A stretch of DNA of 64,000 bases from contig NZ_CP031167.1 in NCBI RefSeq assembly GCF_004346925.1, positions 2,996,001 to 3,060,000 of the forward strand. Direction: 5' to 3'. Below are positions 27,338 through 35,870 of this stretch, in pieces. Made by a program: the position numbers and the translations under genes. The stretch comes from Stenotrophomonas sp. ASS1 (GTDB taxonomy: Bacteria; Pseudomonadota; Gammaproteobacteria; Xanthomonadales; Xanthomonadaceae). Within the stretch, counting starts at the first letter, position 1. Each line of letters starts with the position of its first letter. Below the pieces are notes generated by a model. It was given only the letters and a program-made list of their open reading frames with translations, was not told where the DNA came from and did no database searches.

Positions 27338-27939
27338 GCGTGGCTGTCCAGGCGGTACTGCAGGTGGCGCTTCACGCCCTGCCATTCCGTATCGATGATG
27401 GAGAAGATGACGGTGTCGCGCGGCGTGCCGTCGGCGTGCCGCTTGTGGTTGCGCAGCACGCCGTCCTGCTTGGCGCCGAGGCGGGCGATGGCGGTGCGCG
27501 AGGTGAAGTTGAACCAGCTGGTTTCCAGCACCAGGCTGATGCAGCCCATGGTTTCGAAGGCGTGCTGCAGCAGCAACAGCTTGGTTTCCGTGTTGACGCC
27601 GGTACGCTGCACGCGCGGTGCATACCAGGTGTAGCCGAGGCTGAGCTTGGGCACGCCGGCATCCAGGTCGTAGAATCGGGTGGTACCCACGATGTCACCC
27701 GCCGCATCGAGGATCACGAACGGCAGCACCTTGCCTTCCGCCTGCGCCTGCAGCGCGGCCTGCACATAGTGCTCGACCCGCTCCGGCGAAGGCACCTGGG
27801 TATACCAGAGCTGGTCCAGGCCGCTGCCCTCCACGGCGGCGCGCAGGCCAGGCACATGCTCGGGCTGCAGCGGCTGCAGTGTCACGTGCTGGCCGCGCAG
27901 GGTGGGAATCGTAGTCCAGTGATCGGAATGGTCCATCAT
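27334..27939 (-). CDS. GNAT acetyltransferase of RimJ/RimL type
   Basis: This 201-residue protein has the RimJ-like GNAT pattern: [15 protein letters not shown] at the start, [11 protein letters not shown] strand, LGYTWYAP before the CoA loop and [13 protein letters not shown] near the end. It sits between the NAGS/kinase gene and argC, overlapping argC by four bases and abutting the kinase start side by one base. An arginine-pathway role is possible from position, but its substrate is unknown. Start could be the first or second of two adjacent ATGs. Confidence 0.82.
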   Translation of the reverse strand: MMDHSDHWTTIPTLRGQHVTLQPLQPEHVPGLRAAVEGSGLDQLWYTQVPSPERVEHYVQAALQAQAEGKVLPFVILDAAGDIVGTTRFYDLDAGVPKLSLGYTWYAPRVQRTGVNTETKLLLLQHAFETMGCISLVLETSWFNFTSRTAIARLGAKQDGVLRNHKRHADGTPRDTVIFSIIDTEWQGVKRHLQYRLDSHA

Positions 27940-29268
27940 TCAGCCCTGCAGGCTCGGTGCGCGCTGGGCGCAGTGGTCGACATAGGTGCTGATCCGGTCG
28001 ATGCCATCGGCGCCGTACCAGAACACCTTCCAATGGCCCTGCTTGTAGCAGCCATCGGATTCAGCATAGTAGAAGTGATTGATCGGGTTGCCATTGCGCG
28101 AACGCCAGAACAGCTGCGGCGTTTCATCCCGCATCACGTTCCACACCGCGCGGCCGAGGCCTTCACCCTGTGCATCATCGAGCACGGCGAACTTGTCCAG
28201 GTACACGCCCTCGGCTTCGTCGGTGAGGATCACCGCGGTGCGGTAGTTCTCGCTGACATAGGCGCGCAGCAGCTTGGTCTTCTGGAAATAGTCAGGCACC
28301 AGCGTGCGGCCGAAGCTGGATTCGATCAGGCCCTTCAGTCGTGGCAGGTCCAGCTCGTTCCACGCGGTGGCGCGCAGCACCTTCTCGCCCTTGCGCACCA
28401 GCGTGCCCGAGCCCTTGTGGGTGAACAGTTCCTTGGCCAGGTCAGCCGGGCGCGTGATGGACACCGACGATTCCAGCGGCAGGCGGTCGAGCAGATCCTT
28501 GATCTGTTCGATCTTCACCTTCATGCCACCGTGGATCCACGGCTGCGCGATCAGGTGGTCGTACTCGGTGGACAGGTTGATCGAATCGATCACGCTGCCC
28601 TGCTCGTCCAGCAGGCCGCCGGTGCCGGTCAGGAAAATGATCTTGTACGGCTGCAACTCCTGCACCAGCTCGTTGGCGGCGAAGTCGGCGTTGACGTTGA
28701 GGATCTGGCCACCCGCGGTTTCGCCCAGGCTGGTGATGACCGGGATAGAACCGGCGCGCAGGCTGGCCTCGATCGGCGCCAGGTTGACCCGCTTCACTTC
28801 ACCGACCAGGCCGTAGGTGTCCACGTCCAGGTACTCCGCCTCGAACACGCCACCGGTGATCGAGGTGGCACGCGCGCCGTTCTGCTGCAGGGCTTCGACC
28901 AGGCGCAGGTTGGACTGCTGGAACACCCGGCGCACGATCGCCAGTGCCTCCGGCGAGGTCACGCGCAGACCGTTGACGGTCTGCTTTTCGATGCCGGCGG
29001 CCGACAGCTCGGCATCCAGCTGCGGGCCGGCGCCGTGCAGCACGATCGGGGTCAGGCCGACTTCCTGCAGGAACGACAGCGAAGAGGTCAGCGCGTCGAG
29101 GTCGTCGCGCAGCACCGCGCCGCCGACCTTGACCACGGCAAAACGCTTGGCGTCCAGCTGCGAGAAGCGCTTGAGGTACTGGCTGATCTCCTTCGCGCTG
29201 GCCATGCTGGAAAGCAGGCGCACGATGGTCTGGCGGGTCTGGCGGTGAGGCTGGAGGGCAGGAGACAT
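27940..29268 (-). CDS. argB: Bifunctional N-acetylglutamate synthase/kinase
   Basis: This 442-residue fusion has an amino-acid-kinase domain (about residues 20-280; [36 protein letters not shown]) and a C-terminal GNAT domain (about 290-435; [31 protein letters not shown]). The family, known from Xanthomonas and Xylella, resembles vertebrate N-acetylglutamate synthase and carries both synthase and kinase activity, so one protein supplies the first two steps. No separate argA or argB is seen in this cluster. The ATG at 29268 is the most upstream sensible start. Confidence 0.92.
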   Translation of the reverse strand: MSPALQPHRQTRQTIVRLLSSMASAKEISQYLKRFSQLDAKRFAVVKVGGAVLRDDLDALTSSLSFLQEVGLTPIVLHGAGPQLDAELSAAGIEKQTVNGLRVTSPEALAIVRRVFQQSNLRLVEALQQNGARATSITGGVFEAEYLDVDTYGLVGEVKRVNLAPIEASLRAGSIPVITSLGETAGGQILNVNADFAANELVQELQPYKIIFLTGTGGLLDEQGSVIDSINLSTEYDHLIAQPWIHGGMKVKIEQIKDLLDRLPLESSVSITRPADLAKELFTHKGSGTLVRKGEKVLRATAWNELDLPRLKGLIESSFGRTLVPDYFQKTKLLRAYVSENYRTAVILTDEAEGVYLDKFAVLDDAQGEGLGRAVWNVMRDETPQLFWRSRNGNPINHFYYAESDGCYKQGHWKVFWYGADGIDRISTYVDHCAQRAPSLQG

Positions 29269-29343
29269 TTCGGTTTCGTCACAGGCGGCGGTCGCCGCGT
29301 TGCAGTTCCACCCGGCCAGGGCCGGGCGGCGTTGTGGGGTCGA

Positions 29344-30432
29344 TCAGGCGCCGGCGGCGATGATGCGGTGCACGGCGTCGGTGTAGCGCTGCAGCTGCTC
29401 CAGCGTCACGAACTCATCGGCGGTGTGGGCCTGGGCGATGTCACCCGGGCCGAACACCAGCGTGGTGTAGCCAGCAGCGGAGAACAGCGAGGCCTCTGTC
29501 CAGAAGTCCACCGCGTTGCCGATCGGCAGTTCCAGCGCATCGGCCACGTCGCGTGCCAGCAGGCGGCGGTTCTCGGCCTCGGCGATGTCACCGGCCGGCA
29601 GGCTGGGGCCACGGAAGGTTTCGGTGAACAGTGCAGCTTCCGGTTCGGCAAAACCGGCGAAGGTCGCCAGCAGGCCATCGATGTCCATCGACGGCAGCGG
29701 ACGGAAGCCGAAGCGCACTTCGGCGGCCGGCGCGATCATGTTGGCCTTGATGCCACCTTCGACGCGACCGATGTTGAAGCGCAGGCCGGTCAGCCCGCCG
29801 AAGCGCGCCGAGGCCAGCGATTCCACATGGTCCAATGCGCGGTTGCCCCAGCGCATGGCCTGGTGCAGCGCGCTGGCGGCCGCATCCTGCTTGCCCGACG
29901 CGTGCCCGGCGCGGCCGGCGAACTGCATCAGCACCGAACTGATGCCACGGTGCGCCAGAACCGCTTCGCTCATGGTCGGCTCCGCCACCAGCACCGCTTC
30001 ATACGGCAGGCCACGGGCCAGGAACGCGGCGATGCAGCGCGGATCGTTGGCTTCTTCGTCGCTGGAGAACAGGAACGCGGCATCGCCATCACTGGCGTTG
30101 GCCGCGGCCACCAGTGCAGCGGCGGCGCCCTTGATGTCACACACGCCCAGGCCGACCACACGGTCGTCCAGACGCCGCATCACGTGCGGGTCGGCACTCC
30201 AGTGCGGCGAATCCGGCACGGTATCCAGATGCACGTTGAACAGGTACTTCGGCGTACCACGCACGGCGTACAGGCTGACCGCACCGGCGCCATGGTCGAT
30301 CACCTCGACGTTGAAGCCGGGCAGGTTCGCGCGCAGGTAATCGAAGATGCCACCGGTGGTGATCGCACGCGGCGGGTTGCGGGTGTCGAAGGACACCAGG
30401 GCCTGCAGGTGATCGAGCGTCTGTTCAAGCAT
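29344..30432 (-). CDS. N-acetyl-L-citrulline deacetylase (ArgE-like, M20 family)
   Basis: This 362-residue M20 metallopeptidase-fold enzyme shows the zinc-site motif NVHLDTVPDS (His68, Asp70), GLGVCDIKG (Asp99), SSDEEAND (general base Glu126 and metal ligand Glu127) and a C-terminal His (AQAHTADEF). In Xanthomonas the homologue next to argF' and argG removes acetyl from N-acetylcitrulline rather than N-acetylornithine. The same gene order here supports that substrate. It lies between argG and the NAGS/kinase gene. Confidence 0.88.
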   Translation of the reverse strand: MLEQTLDHLQALVSFDTRNPPRAITTGGIFDYLRANLPGFNVEVIDHGAGAVSLYAVRGTPKYLFNVHLDTVPDSPHWSADPHVMRRLDDRVVGLGVCDIKGAAAALVAAANASDGDAAFLFSSDEEANDPRCIAAFLARGLPYEAVLVAEPTMSEAVLAHRGISSVLMQFAGRAGHASGKQDAAASALHQAMRWGNRALDHVESLASARFGGLTGLRFNIGRVEGGIKANMIAPAAEVRFGFRPLPSMDIDGLLATFAGFAEPEAALFTETFRGPSLPAGDIAEAENRRLLARDVADALELPIGNAVDFWTEASLFSAAGYTTLVFGPGDIAQAHTADEFVTLEQLQRYTDAVHRIIAAGA

Positions 30433-30462
30433 GTGTCTGAATATCCGTAGGGTTCGAAATCG

Positions 30463-30575
30463 GTAGTGCCGGCCGCTGGCCGGCTCCGCAATGATCCAGC
30501 CGTGCCACGAGCCGGCCAGCGGCCGGCACTACCCTCCATCGACGTTGCGAGGCGCCGGCCAGCGGCCGGCACCCC
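30463..30575. repeat. Three SMAG stems between argG and the deacetylase gene
   Basis: A dimer with GTAG at 30463-30466 and CTAC at 30529-30532 (arms of the GTGCCGGCC type) is followed by a third stem, CGCCGGCCAGCGGCCGGCA, ending at about 30575. They sit inside the arg operon between cotranscribed genes. Confidence 0.88.
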
Positions 30576-30584
30576 CGTCACAGG

Positions 30585-31781
30585 TCAACCGCGATTGACC
30601 TGCGCATAGACAGTGGAGCTCATTCCGAACAGCTTGATGAAGCCCTCGGCCTCCTCCACGCCCCAGTCGGCCGACTGCGCGTAGGTGGCGCCCTTGGTGT
30701 TGAGCAGGTGCGGCGACTTCACCGCCACTGCATCGACGCGGCCGCCGCGGGTTTCCAGCACCACTTCGCCGTTGACTTTGGCCTGCGAGGACTTCAGGAA
30801 GGCCTCGATGTCGGTCTTCAGCGGGTCGTGGTAGAAGCCTTCGTAGACCAGCTCCACCCACTTGCGCGCCACGTCCGGCTTGAAGCGGTTCTGTTGCTTG
30901 GTCAGCACGGCATCTTCCAGCGCGCGGTGCGCGGCCAGCAGTGACACCAGGCCCGGGGCCTCGAACACGATGCGACCCTTCAGGCCGATCACGGTGTCGC
31001 CGGTGTAGACACCGCGGCCAACGCCGTACGGGGCGAACAGCTTGTTGAGCTGGGCCAGGATCTGGTCGCCCGGCAACGCCTTGCCGTTCAGTTCGACGGC
31101 TTCGCCCTCGACGAACTTCAGGGTCACGTTCAGCGCCTGCTCCGGCCACTCGCTGCGCGGTGCGCACCAGCCACGGGCGCCCTCGCCCGGCGCTTCCCAA
31201 CGGTCGATCTCGCCGCCGGACATGGTCAGGCCCAGCAGGTTCTCGTTGATGGTGTAGGCCTGCTGCTTGGCGCGCACGCCGAAGCCACGCTCTTCCAGGT
31301 ACTTCTGCTCGTAGGCGCGGGTCTGGGTGTGTTCCTTCTGGATCTCGCGGATCGGCGCGATGATCTGGTAGTCACCCAGGGCCTTCACCGCCAGGTCGAA
31401 GCGGACCTGATCGTTGCCCATGCCGGTGCAGCCGTGGGCGATGATGTTGGTGCCCAGTTCGGCGGCACGCTTCAGCGCGGCATCGACGATCAGGTAGCGG
31501 TCCGAGACCAGCAGCGGGTACTGGCCCTGGTAGCCCTCACCGGCCCACACGAACGGCTTGACGAAGCCTTCCCAGATGGCCGGGCCACCGTTGACGGTGA
31601 CGTGGCTGGTCACGCCCAGCTCGGCGGCGCGCTTCTCGATGAAATCGCGCTCTTCATCATCCACGCCGCCAGTGTCGGCGAACACGGTGTGCACGTTGTA
31701 GCCGCGCTCCTGCAGGTACGGCACGCAGAAGCTGGTATCCAGGCCGCCGGAGAAGGCGAGAACGACATCTTTGTTGCTCAT
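30585..31781 (-). CDS. argG: ArgG, argininosuccinate synthase
   Basis: ArgG joins citrulline and aspartate using ATP. The 398-residue protein begins [17 protein letters not shown], with the ATP pyrophosphatase P-loop, and has [12 protein letters not shown] and the tetramer core typical of the family. The start at 31781 is clear. The longer open frame upstream crosses the SMAG dimer and is not coding. It follows argF' with a 119-bp gap filled by that dimer. Confidence 0.96.
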   Translation of the reverse strand: MSNKDVVLAFSGGLDTSFCVPYLQERGYNVHTVFADTGGVDDEERDFIEKRAAELGVTSHVTVNGGPAIWEGFVKPFVWAGEGYQGQYPLLVSDRYLIVDAALKRAAELGTNIIAHGCTGMGNDQVRFDLAVKALGDYQIIAPIREIQKEHTQTRAYEQKYLEERGFGVRAKQQAYTINENLLGLTMSGGEIDRWEAPGEGARGWCAPRSEWPEQALNVTLKFVEGEAVELNGKALPGDQILAQLNKLFAPYGVGRGVYTGDTVIGLKGRIVFEAPGLVSLLAAHRALEDAVLTKQQNRFKPDVARKWVELVYEGFYHDPLKTDIEAFLKSSQAKVNGEVVLETRGGRVDAVAVKSPHLLNTKGATYAQSADWGVEEAEGFIKLFGMSSTVYAQVNRG

Positions 31782-31814
31782 GGGGATCAGGTCCACTTGG
31801 GGGATGGGAATTCG

Positions 31815-31887
31815 GTAGAGCCGACCGCTGGTCGGCTGAAATGTTGGATGCGCCGCTGCGGGAGCAGCCGACCAACGGTCGGCTCTA
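31815..31887. repeat. SMAG dimer between argF' and argG
   Basis: GTAG at 31815-31818 opens AGCCGACCGCTGGTCGGCT and the inverted partner AGCCGACCAACGGTCGGCT ends in CTAC at 31884-31887. It lies within the operon and may cause uneven expression or mRNA stability of argF' and argG. Confidence 0.9.
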
Positions 31888-31900
31888 CCCCTTGTTTGAT

Positions 31901-32911
31901 TCAGCGCCCGGCAACCGCCGCCATGATCGCCTTCTGCACGTGCAGGCGGTTCTCGGCTTCGTTGATGGCGATGCACTGCGGCGAATCCATCACCGCGTCG
32001 GTCGCCTTCACGTTGCGGCGCAGCGGCAGGCAGTGGCTGAACACACCGTTGTTGGTCAGCGCCATCTTCCGCTCGTCCACGATGAAGTGCTTGAACTGGT
32101 CGCGGATCGGCTTTTCCGGTTCCCAGTTGCCGAAGAACGGCAGCGCGCCCCAGCTCTTGGCGTAGACCACGTCGGCACCGGCGTAGGCGCTGTCGATGTC
32201 ATGGCTGATCTTCAGCGAGCCGCCGCTCTCGGCCACGTTCTGCTCGGCCCAGCCCATGTAGCGGTCGTCGAGGATGTAGTCGGCGGTCGGGCACAGCAGG
32301 GTCACGTCCATGCCCATGCGGGTGGCGATGGTCAGCGCCGAATTGGCGACTGCGGTGTTCAGCGGCTTGGGGTGGTAGGTCCAGGTCAGCACGTACTTCT
32401 TGCCGCGCAGGTCCTGGGTGCCGAAGTGCTCCTGCAGGGCCATGATGTGGGCCAGCTCCTGGCACGGGTGGGTGATGGTCTCCATGTTGATGACCGGCAC
32501 CGGCGAGTACTTGGCGAAGCTGTTGAGGACGATGTCCTGGCGGTCGTAGGCCCAGTCGATGAACTTGGGGAACGCACGCACGGCGATGATGTCGCAGTAA
32601 CGGCCCAGCACCTTGGCCACTTCAGCGATGTGCTCTTCGGTATCGCCGTCCATCACCGTGCCGAGGTTGAACTCGATCGGCCACGCATCCTTGCCCGGCT
32701 GCAGCACCACCGCGTGGGCACCCAGCTGGAACGCACCCAGTTCAAAGCTGGTGCGGGTGCGCATGGACGGATTGAAGAACACCAGCGCGATCGACTTGCC
32801 CTTGAGCTGGTCGCCGAGCTTGTTGCGCTTGAACAGCGCGGCCTGGGTCAGCAGCGCGTCGAGCTCGCTGCGGCTCCAGTCCTGGGTGTTCAGGAAGTGC
32901 TTGGGGGACAT
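31901..32911 (-). CDS. argF': N-acetyl-L-ornithine carbamoyltransferase (AOTCase)
   Basis: This 336-residue enzyme carbamoylates N-acetylornithine, not ornithine. The carbamoyl-phosphate motif [19 protein letters not shown] and the substrate-loop [13 protein letters not shown] are all present. Glu92, the residue that in Xanthomonas AOTCase replaces the OTCase side-chain pattern and selects N-acetylornithine, is retained (DGDTEEHI). The second of two adjacent ATGs is chosen because AAGGA is six bases ahead of it. First structural gene of the arg-pro operon. Confidence 0.93.
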   Translation of the reverse strand: MSPKHFLNTQDWSRSELDALLTQAALFKRNKLGDQLKGKSIALVFFNPSMRTRTSFELGAFQLGAHAVVLQPGKDAWPIEFNLGTVMDGDTEEHIAEVAKVLGRYCDIIAVRAFPKFIDWAYDRQDIVLNSFAKYSPVPVINMETITHPCQELAHIMALQEHFGTQDLRGKKYVLTWTYHPKPLNTAVANSALTIATRMGMDVTLLCPTADYILDDRYMGWAEQNVAESGGSLKISHDIDSAYAGADVVYAKSWGALPFFGNWEPEKPIRDQFKHFIVDERKMALTNNGVFSHCLPLRRNVKATDAVMDSPQCIAINEAENRLHVQKAIMAAVAGR

Positions 32912-33017
32912 CATCTTTCCTTGCGTGGCGGCGCCGGGTTCGACGCGGTGGAAGGGAAAACAGGAAGCAAAGGTGGTACGAAAAGGTTGCAGTTGCAGCT
33001 TTCATGACGCGGAAACG

Positions 33018-33048
33018 AAAAAACCCAGCCGGCGGGCTGGGTTTTTTT
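33018..33048 (-). terminator. Strong hairpin terminator (possible attenuator) before argF'
   Basis: On the minus strand, CCCAGCC-CGCC-GGCTGGG is followed by six T. It lies between a 33-codon leader ORF and argF', in the same direction as the operon. The A run on the other side makes it bidirectional. An upstream segment, GCTGGGT at 33075-33081, can pair seven bases with the 5' arm and would prevent the terminator. Confidence 0.8.
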
Positions 33049-33072
33049 CGGACGAACAGCAAAAAGCTCCGG

Positions 33073-33174
33073 TTACCCAGCGAGGATGTGGGGTTCCGGT
33101 CGACGCGCACGCGAGGTCATGCCCGACGCCTGTCGGGCTGCGCTGCTGTCGTGCTGGAAGTCGGTGAGCTTCAT
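33073..33174 (-). CDS. Candidate leader peptide of the arg operon
   Basis: This is a 33-codon ORF (MKLTDFQHDSSAARQASG...HILAG) that ends 25 bases before the terminator stem region. It has four Arg codons, three in the cluster RARR at codons 22-25, with the rare codon CGA used twice. The last sense codons and stop (GCT GGG TAA) form the proposed antiterminator arm. No strong Shine-Dalgarno sequence is visible, and in-frame upstream ATGs (33180 and 33192) exist. I know of no named family. This rests on layout alone. Confidence 0.4.
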   Translation of the reverse strand: MKLTDFQHDSSAARQASGMTSRARRPEPHILAG

Positions 33175-33229
33175 GGTCATCCATCTTTGCATGCGGCCGG
33201 GGCCGACGCAAGGGGCCGGGGTCGCAGAA

Positions 33230-33799
33230 TCAGGGATTGCCGGCGGCGCCCTGCTCGGGGCCGACCCAGGGGGTGATCGACACCCGGATCTTGAGCCGGT
33301 TGCCGGGATCTTCCGGCAGCCGCGAGCGGTACTTGGTGCCCTTGTAGACGTAGTCCACGTCGTAGGCGATGGGCCGGCGGAATTCACGTCCCACCGGCAC
33401 GATGCGACAGTCGCGGGTCAGCATCGGACCATTGTTGGCCGGTGCCGGCGCCGGGGCCGGTGACTCGGCGGCGGTGTCCTCGGAGACCTCTTCATCGCTG
33501 CGCTTGAACATCGAGCGTACCGAGTCCCAGAAGCGGCTGATCCGGCCCTTGTCCTCGACCGGCTCCTCACCAGTGACATTGACCGGCGCCAGGGTCCGGG
33601 TCGAGACCGGCTCGCAGTGTTCTTCGGTACGGGTCGCGCGCAGGGTCTGGAACACGGGTTCGACGTTCAGTACCTGCGCGTAGTCGAACTTCACGTTCTC
33701 CACGATCACCACCCGGTTGCGGGGCTCGGCCTCCTGCGCCTGGGCCACGGCGGCCAGCGCCGACAGGCAGGCCAGGGTCAGCAACGCGGTGGATTTCAT
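33230..33799 (-). CDS. Periplasmic hypothetical protein
   Basis: This 189-residue protein has a signal peptide (MKSTALLTLACLSALAAVAQAQ, cut near residue 22). After it come an N-terminal beta segment (RVVIVENVKFDYAQVLNV), a Pro/Ala linker (about 117-130) and a C-terminal motif VDYVYKGTKYRSRLPEDPGNRLKIRVSI that I recognise as common in Xanthomonadaceae secreted proteins of unknown function. Four cysteines or fewer. The start at 33799 gives the clean signal peptide, and the longer frame upstream overlaps the cysS promoter. It may supply readthrough into the arg leader. Confidence 0.75.
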   Translation of the reverse strand: MKSTALLTLACLSALAAVAQAQEAEPRNRVVIVENVKFDYAQVLNVEPVFQTLRATRTEEHCEPVSTRTLAPVNVTGEEPVEDKGRISRFWDSVRSMFKRSDEEVSEDTAAESPAPAPAPANNGPMLTRDCRIVPVGREFRRPIAYDVDYVYKGTKYRSRLPEDPGNRLKIRVSITPWVGPEQGAAGNP

Positions 33800-33987
33800 T
33801 GGCGAAGGGAGCAAGGACACGGCAATAGTGTAGGCAGTGGCGAGCGCAAGGGGCTGAACATTACCCGTCCACGCTGCTCCTGCCCACCCCACCCTGGTTG
33901 GACCCGGCGTCCACCGGTGGCAGGCGGTGCCCCCAAAGGGGGCCGACACGTTCTAAAATCACAGGCTTGTCCCCCAGCCACAGCCCC

Positions 33988-35364
33988 ATGACCCTGCGCC
34001 TGCACAACAACCTGACTCGCCAGCTCGAACCGTTCACCCCGCTCGACCCGGCCTGTCCGACCCTGTATGTGTGCGGCCCGACGGTCTACAACTACGTGCA
34101 CATCGGCAACGCCCGTGGCCCAGTGGTGTTCGGGGTGCTGGCCGATCTGCTGCGGCGCCGTTTCGGTGGCCTGCGCTACGCGCGCAACATCACCGACGTG
34201 GACGACAAGATCAACAACGCCGCGCGTGAGCAGGGCGTGCCGATCAGCACCATCACCGACAGGTTCGCCGCCGCCTACCGTGAAGACATGGCCGCGCTGG
34301 GCGTGGTGCCGCCGGACATCGAGCCGGAAGTGACCGCGCACATCCCGCAGATCATCACCATGATCGAGCAGCTGATCGCCAATGGTCATGCCTACGCCGC
34401 CGAAGGCCACGTGCTGTTCGCGGTGGCCAGCTTCGAAGGCTACGGCAAGCTCTCGCGCCGCGACCCGGAAGAGATGCTGGCCGGCGCCCGCGTCGACGTG
34501 GCCCCGTACAAGCGCGACCCAGGCGATTTCGTGCTGTGGAAGCCGTCCAGCAACGACCTCCCTGGCTGGGAGTCTCCCTGGGGCCGTGGCCGCCCGGGCT
34601 GGCATATCGAATGCTCGGCGATGGCCGCCGCCCACCTGGGCGAGACCATCGACATCCATGCCGGCGGCGTCGATCTGCAGTTCCCGCATCACGAGAACGA
34701 GCTTGCGCAGAGCGAATGCGCCCACGGCGGCAAGATCTTCGCCCGCTTCTGGCTGCACAACGGCATGCTCAACTTCGGCGGCGCCAAGATGAGCAAGTCG
34801 CTGGGCAACATCGAACGCGTGCACGACCTGGTCCGCCAGCACCCGCCGGAAGCGCTGCGCCTGGCCCTGCTGTCGGCCCACTACCGGCAGCCGCTGGACT
34901 GGTCCGATGGCCTCATCGAGCAGTCGGTGCGCACCCTGGACCGCCTGTACGGCACCCTGCGCGAGCTGGCGTCGGTCGAGGCGGTCGTGGCGATCCCGGC
35001 CACGGTCGAGGCGACTCTTGATGACGACCTGAACACCCCGCAGGCACTGGCCGAAGTGGCCCGCATCGCCGCAGATGCACGCCGGGCCACCGACCCGGCC
35101 GAACAGGCGCGCCTGAAGGGCGAACTGCTCGGTGCCGGCCTGGCCCTGGGCCTGCTGCAGGCCGATCCAGCGCAGTGGTTCGGCACCGCGGCCAGCGATG
35201 ATGGCGAAGATGCCCGCATCCAGGGCCTGATCGACGAGCGTGCCGCCGCCAAGCAGGCACGCGACTTCGCCCGTTCCGACGCCATCCGCGACCAGCTGGC
35301 CGCCGAAGGCATCGTGCTGGAAGACACCCCGCAGGGCGTGCGCTGGTCACGCAAGCGCGGCTGA
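33988..35364 (+). CDS. cysS: CysS, cysteinyl-tRNA synthetase
   Basis: CysS (458 residues) charges tRNA-Cys in the cytosol. The class I signature is HIGN at 38-41, the zinc cysteine is Cys29 in YVCGPTVYN and the KMSKS loop (KMSKSLGN) is at about 268. The start at 33988 fits the family's N-terminus. A TAAAAT -10-like hexamer lies at 33953-33958, about 30 bp upstream. sufE follows after 53 bp. Confidence 0.96.
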   Translation: MTLRLHNNLTRQLEPFTPLDPACPTLYVCGPTVYNYVHIGNARGPVVFGVLADLLRRRFGGLRYARNITDVDDKINNAAREQGVPISTITDRFAAAYREDMAALGVVPPDIEPEVTAHIPQIITMIEQLIANGHAYAAEGHVLFAVASFEGYGKLSRRDPEEMLAGARVDVAPYKRDPGDFVLWKPSSNDLPGWESPWGRGRPGWHIECSAMAAAHLGETIDIHAGGVDLQFPHHENELAQSECAHGGKIFARFWLHNGMLNFGGAKMSKSLGNIERVHDLVRQHPPEALRLALLSAHYRQPLDWSDGLIEQSVRTLDRLYGTLRELASVEAVVAIPATVEATLDDDLNTPQALAEVARIAADARRATDPAEQARLKGELLGAGLALGLLQADPAQWFGTAASDDGEDARIQGLIDERAAAKQARDFARSDAIRDQLAAEGIVLEDTPQGVRWSRKRG

Positions 35365-35417
35365 CCCACCCTGCCCCGTGGCCGGTCCGCCGACCACGCT
35401 CCACTGTAGAGACTGTT

Positions 35418-35870
35418 GTGACCGACTCTCCGTTCCCGCTTGAACCCACCGCCGCCGAGGCCCAGGCCGCCATCGCCGAGGAATTCGGCTTCTTCGGCGA
35501 CTGGTCCGAGCGCTACCAGTATCTGATCGACCTCGGCCGTAAGCTGCCCGCCTTCCCGGACGAATGGAAGACCGAAGAGCACCGCCTGCTCGGCTGCCAG
35601 TCGATGGTCTGGATCGTGCCGGAAGGCAATGCGCAGTCGCTGCGCTTCCACGCCATCAGTGATTCGGCCATCGTTTCCGGCCTGATCTTCCTGGCCCTGC
35701 GCGTGTACTCCGGGCGCTCGGCGCAGGAGATCCTGGATACCGAGCCCAGCTACATCCAGGACATCGGTCTGGCCCGCCACCTCTCGCCCACCCGCAGCAA
35801 CGGCGTGGCGGCGATGCTGGCCTTCATCCGCGAGACCGCGCAGGCCCAGCTGCAGCGCGACCCGTCGTGA
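35418..35870 (+). CDS. sufE: SufE, cysteine desulfurase activator
   Basis: This 150-residue protein accepts sulfur from SufS on a conserved cysteine, Cys60 in LLGCQSMVW. The fold pattern (EFxFFGDWxERYxYLIDLG at the start, SDSAIVSGLIFLALRVYSGR later) is SufE. The GTG start (35418) has no clear alternative. It overlaps the downstream MFS gene (GTGA). No sufBCDS genes are nearby, so this is a stand-alone copy. Confidence 0.92.
   Translation: MTDSPFPLEPTAAEAQAAIAEEFGFFGDWSERYQYLIDLGRKLPAFPDEWKTEEHRLLGCQSMVWIVPEGNAQSLRFHAISDSAIVSGLIFLALRVYSGRSAQEILDTEPSYIQDIGLARHLSPTRSNGVAAMLAFIRETAQAQLQRDPS

Noticed and set aside
27340-30450. A 1036-codon open frame on the plus strand across the arginine genes
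   Set aside because: It is the antisense shadow of the acetyltransferase, NAGS/kinase and deacetylase genes, all of which have clear motifs. Long antisense frames are common at this GC content.
33898-33987. A 30-codon longer start for cysS
   Set aside because: The extension is not like the CysS N-terminus and overlaps the probable promoter. MTLRLHNN at 33988 fits the family.
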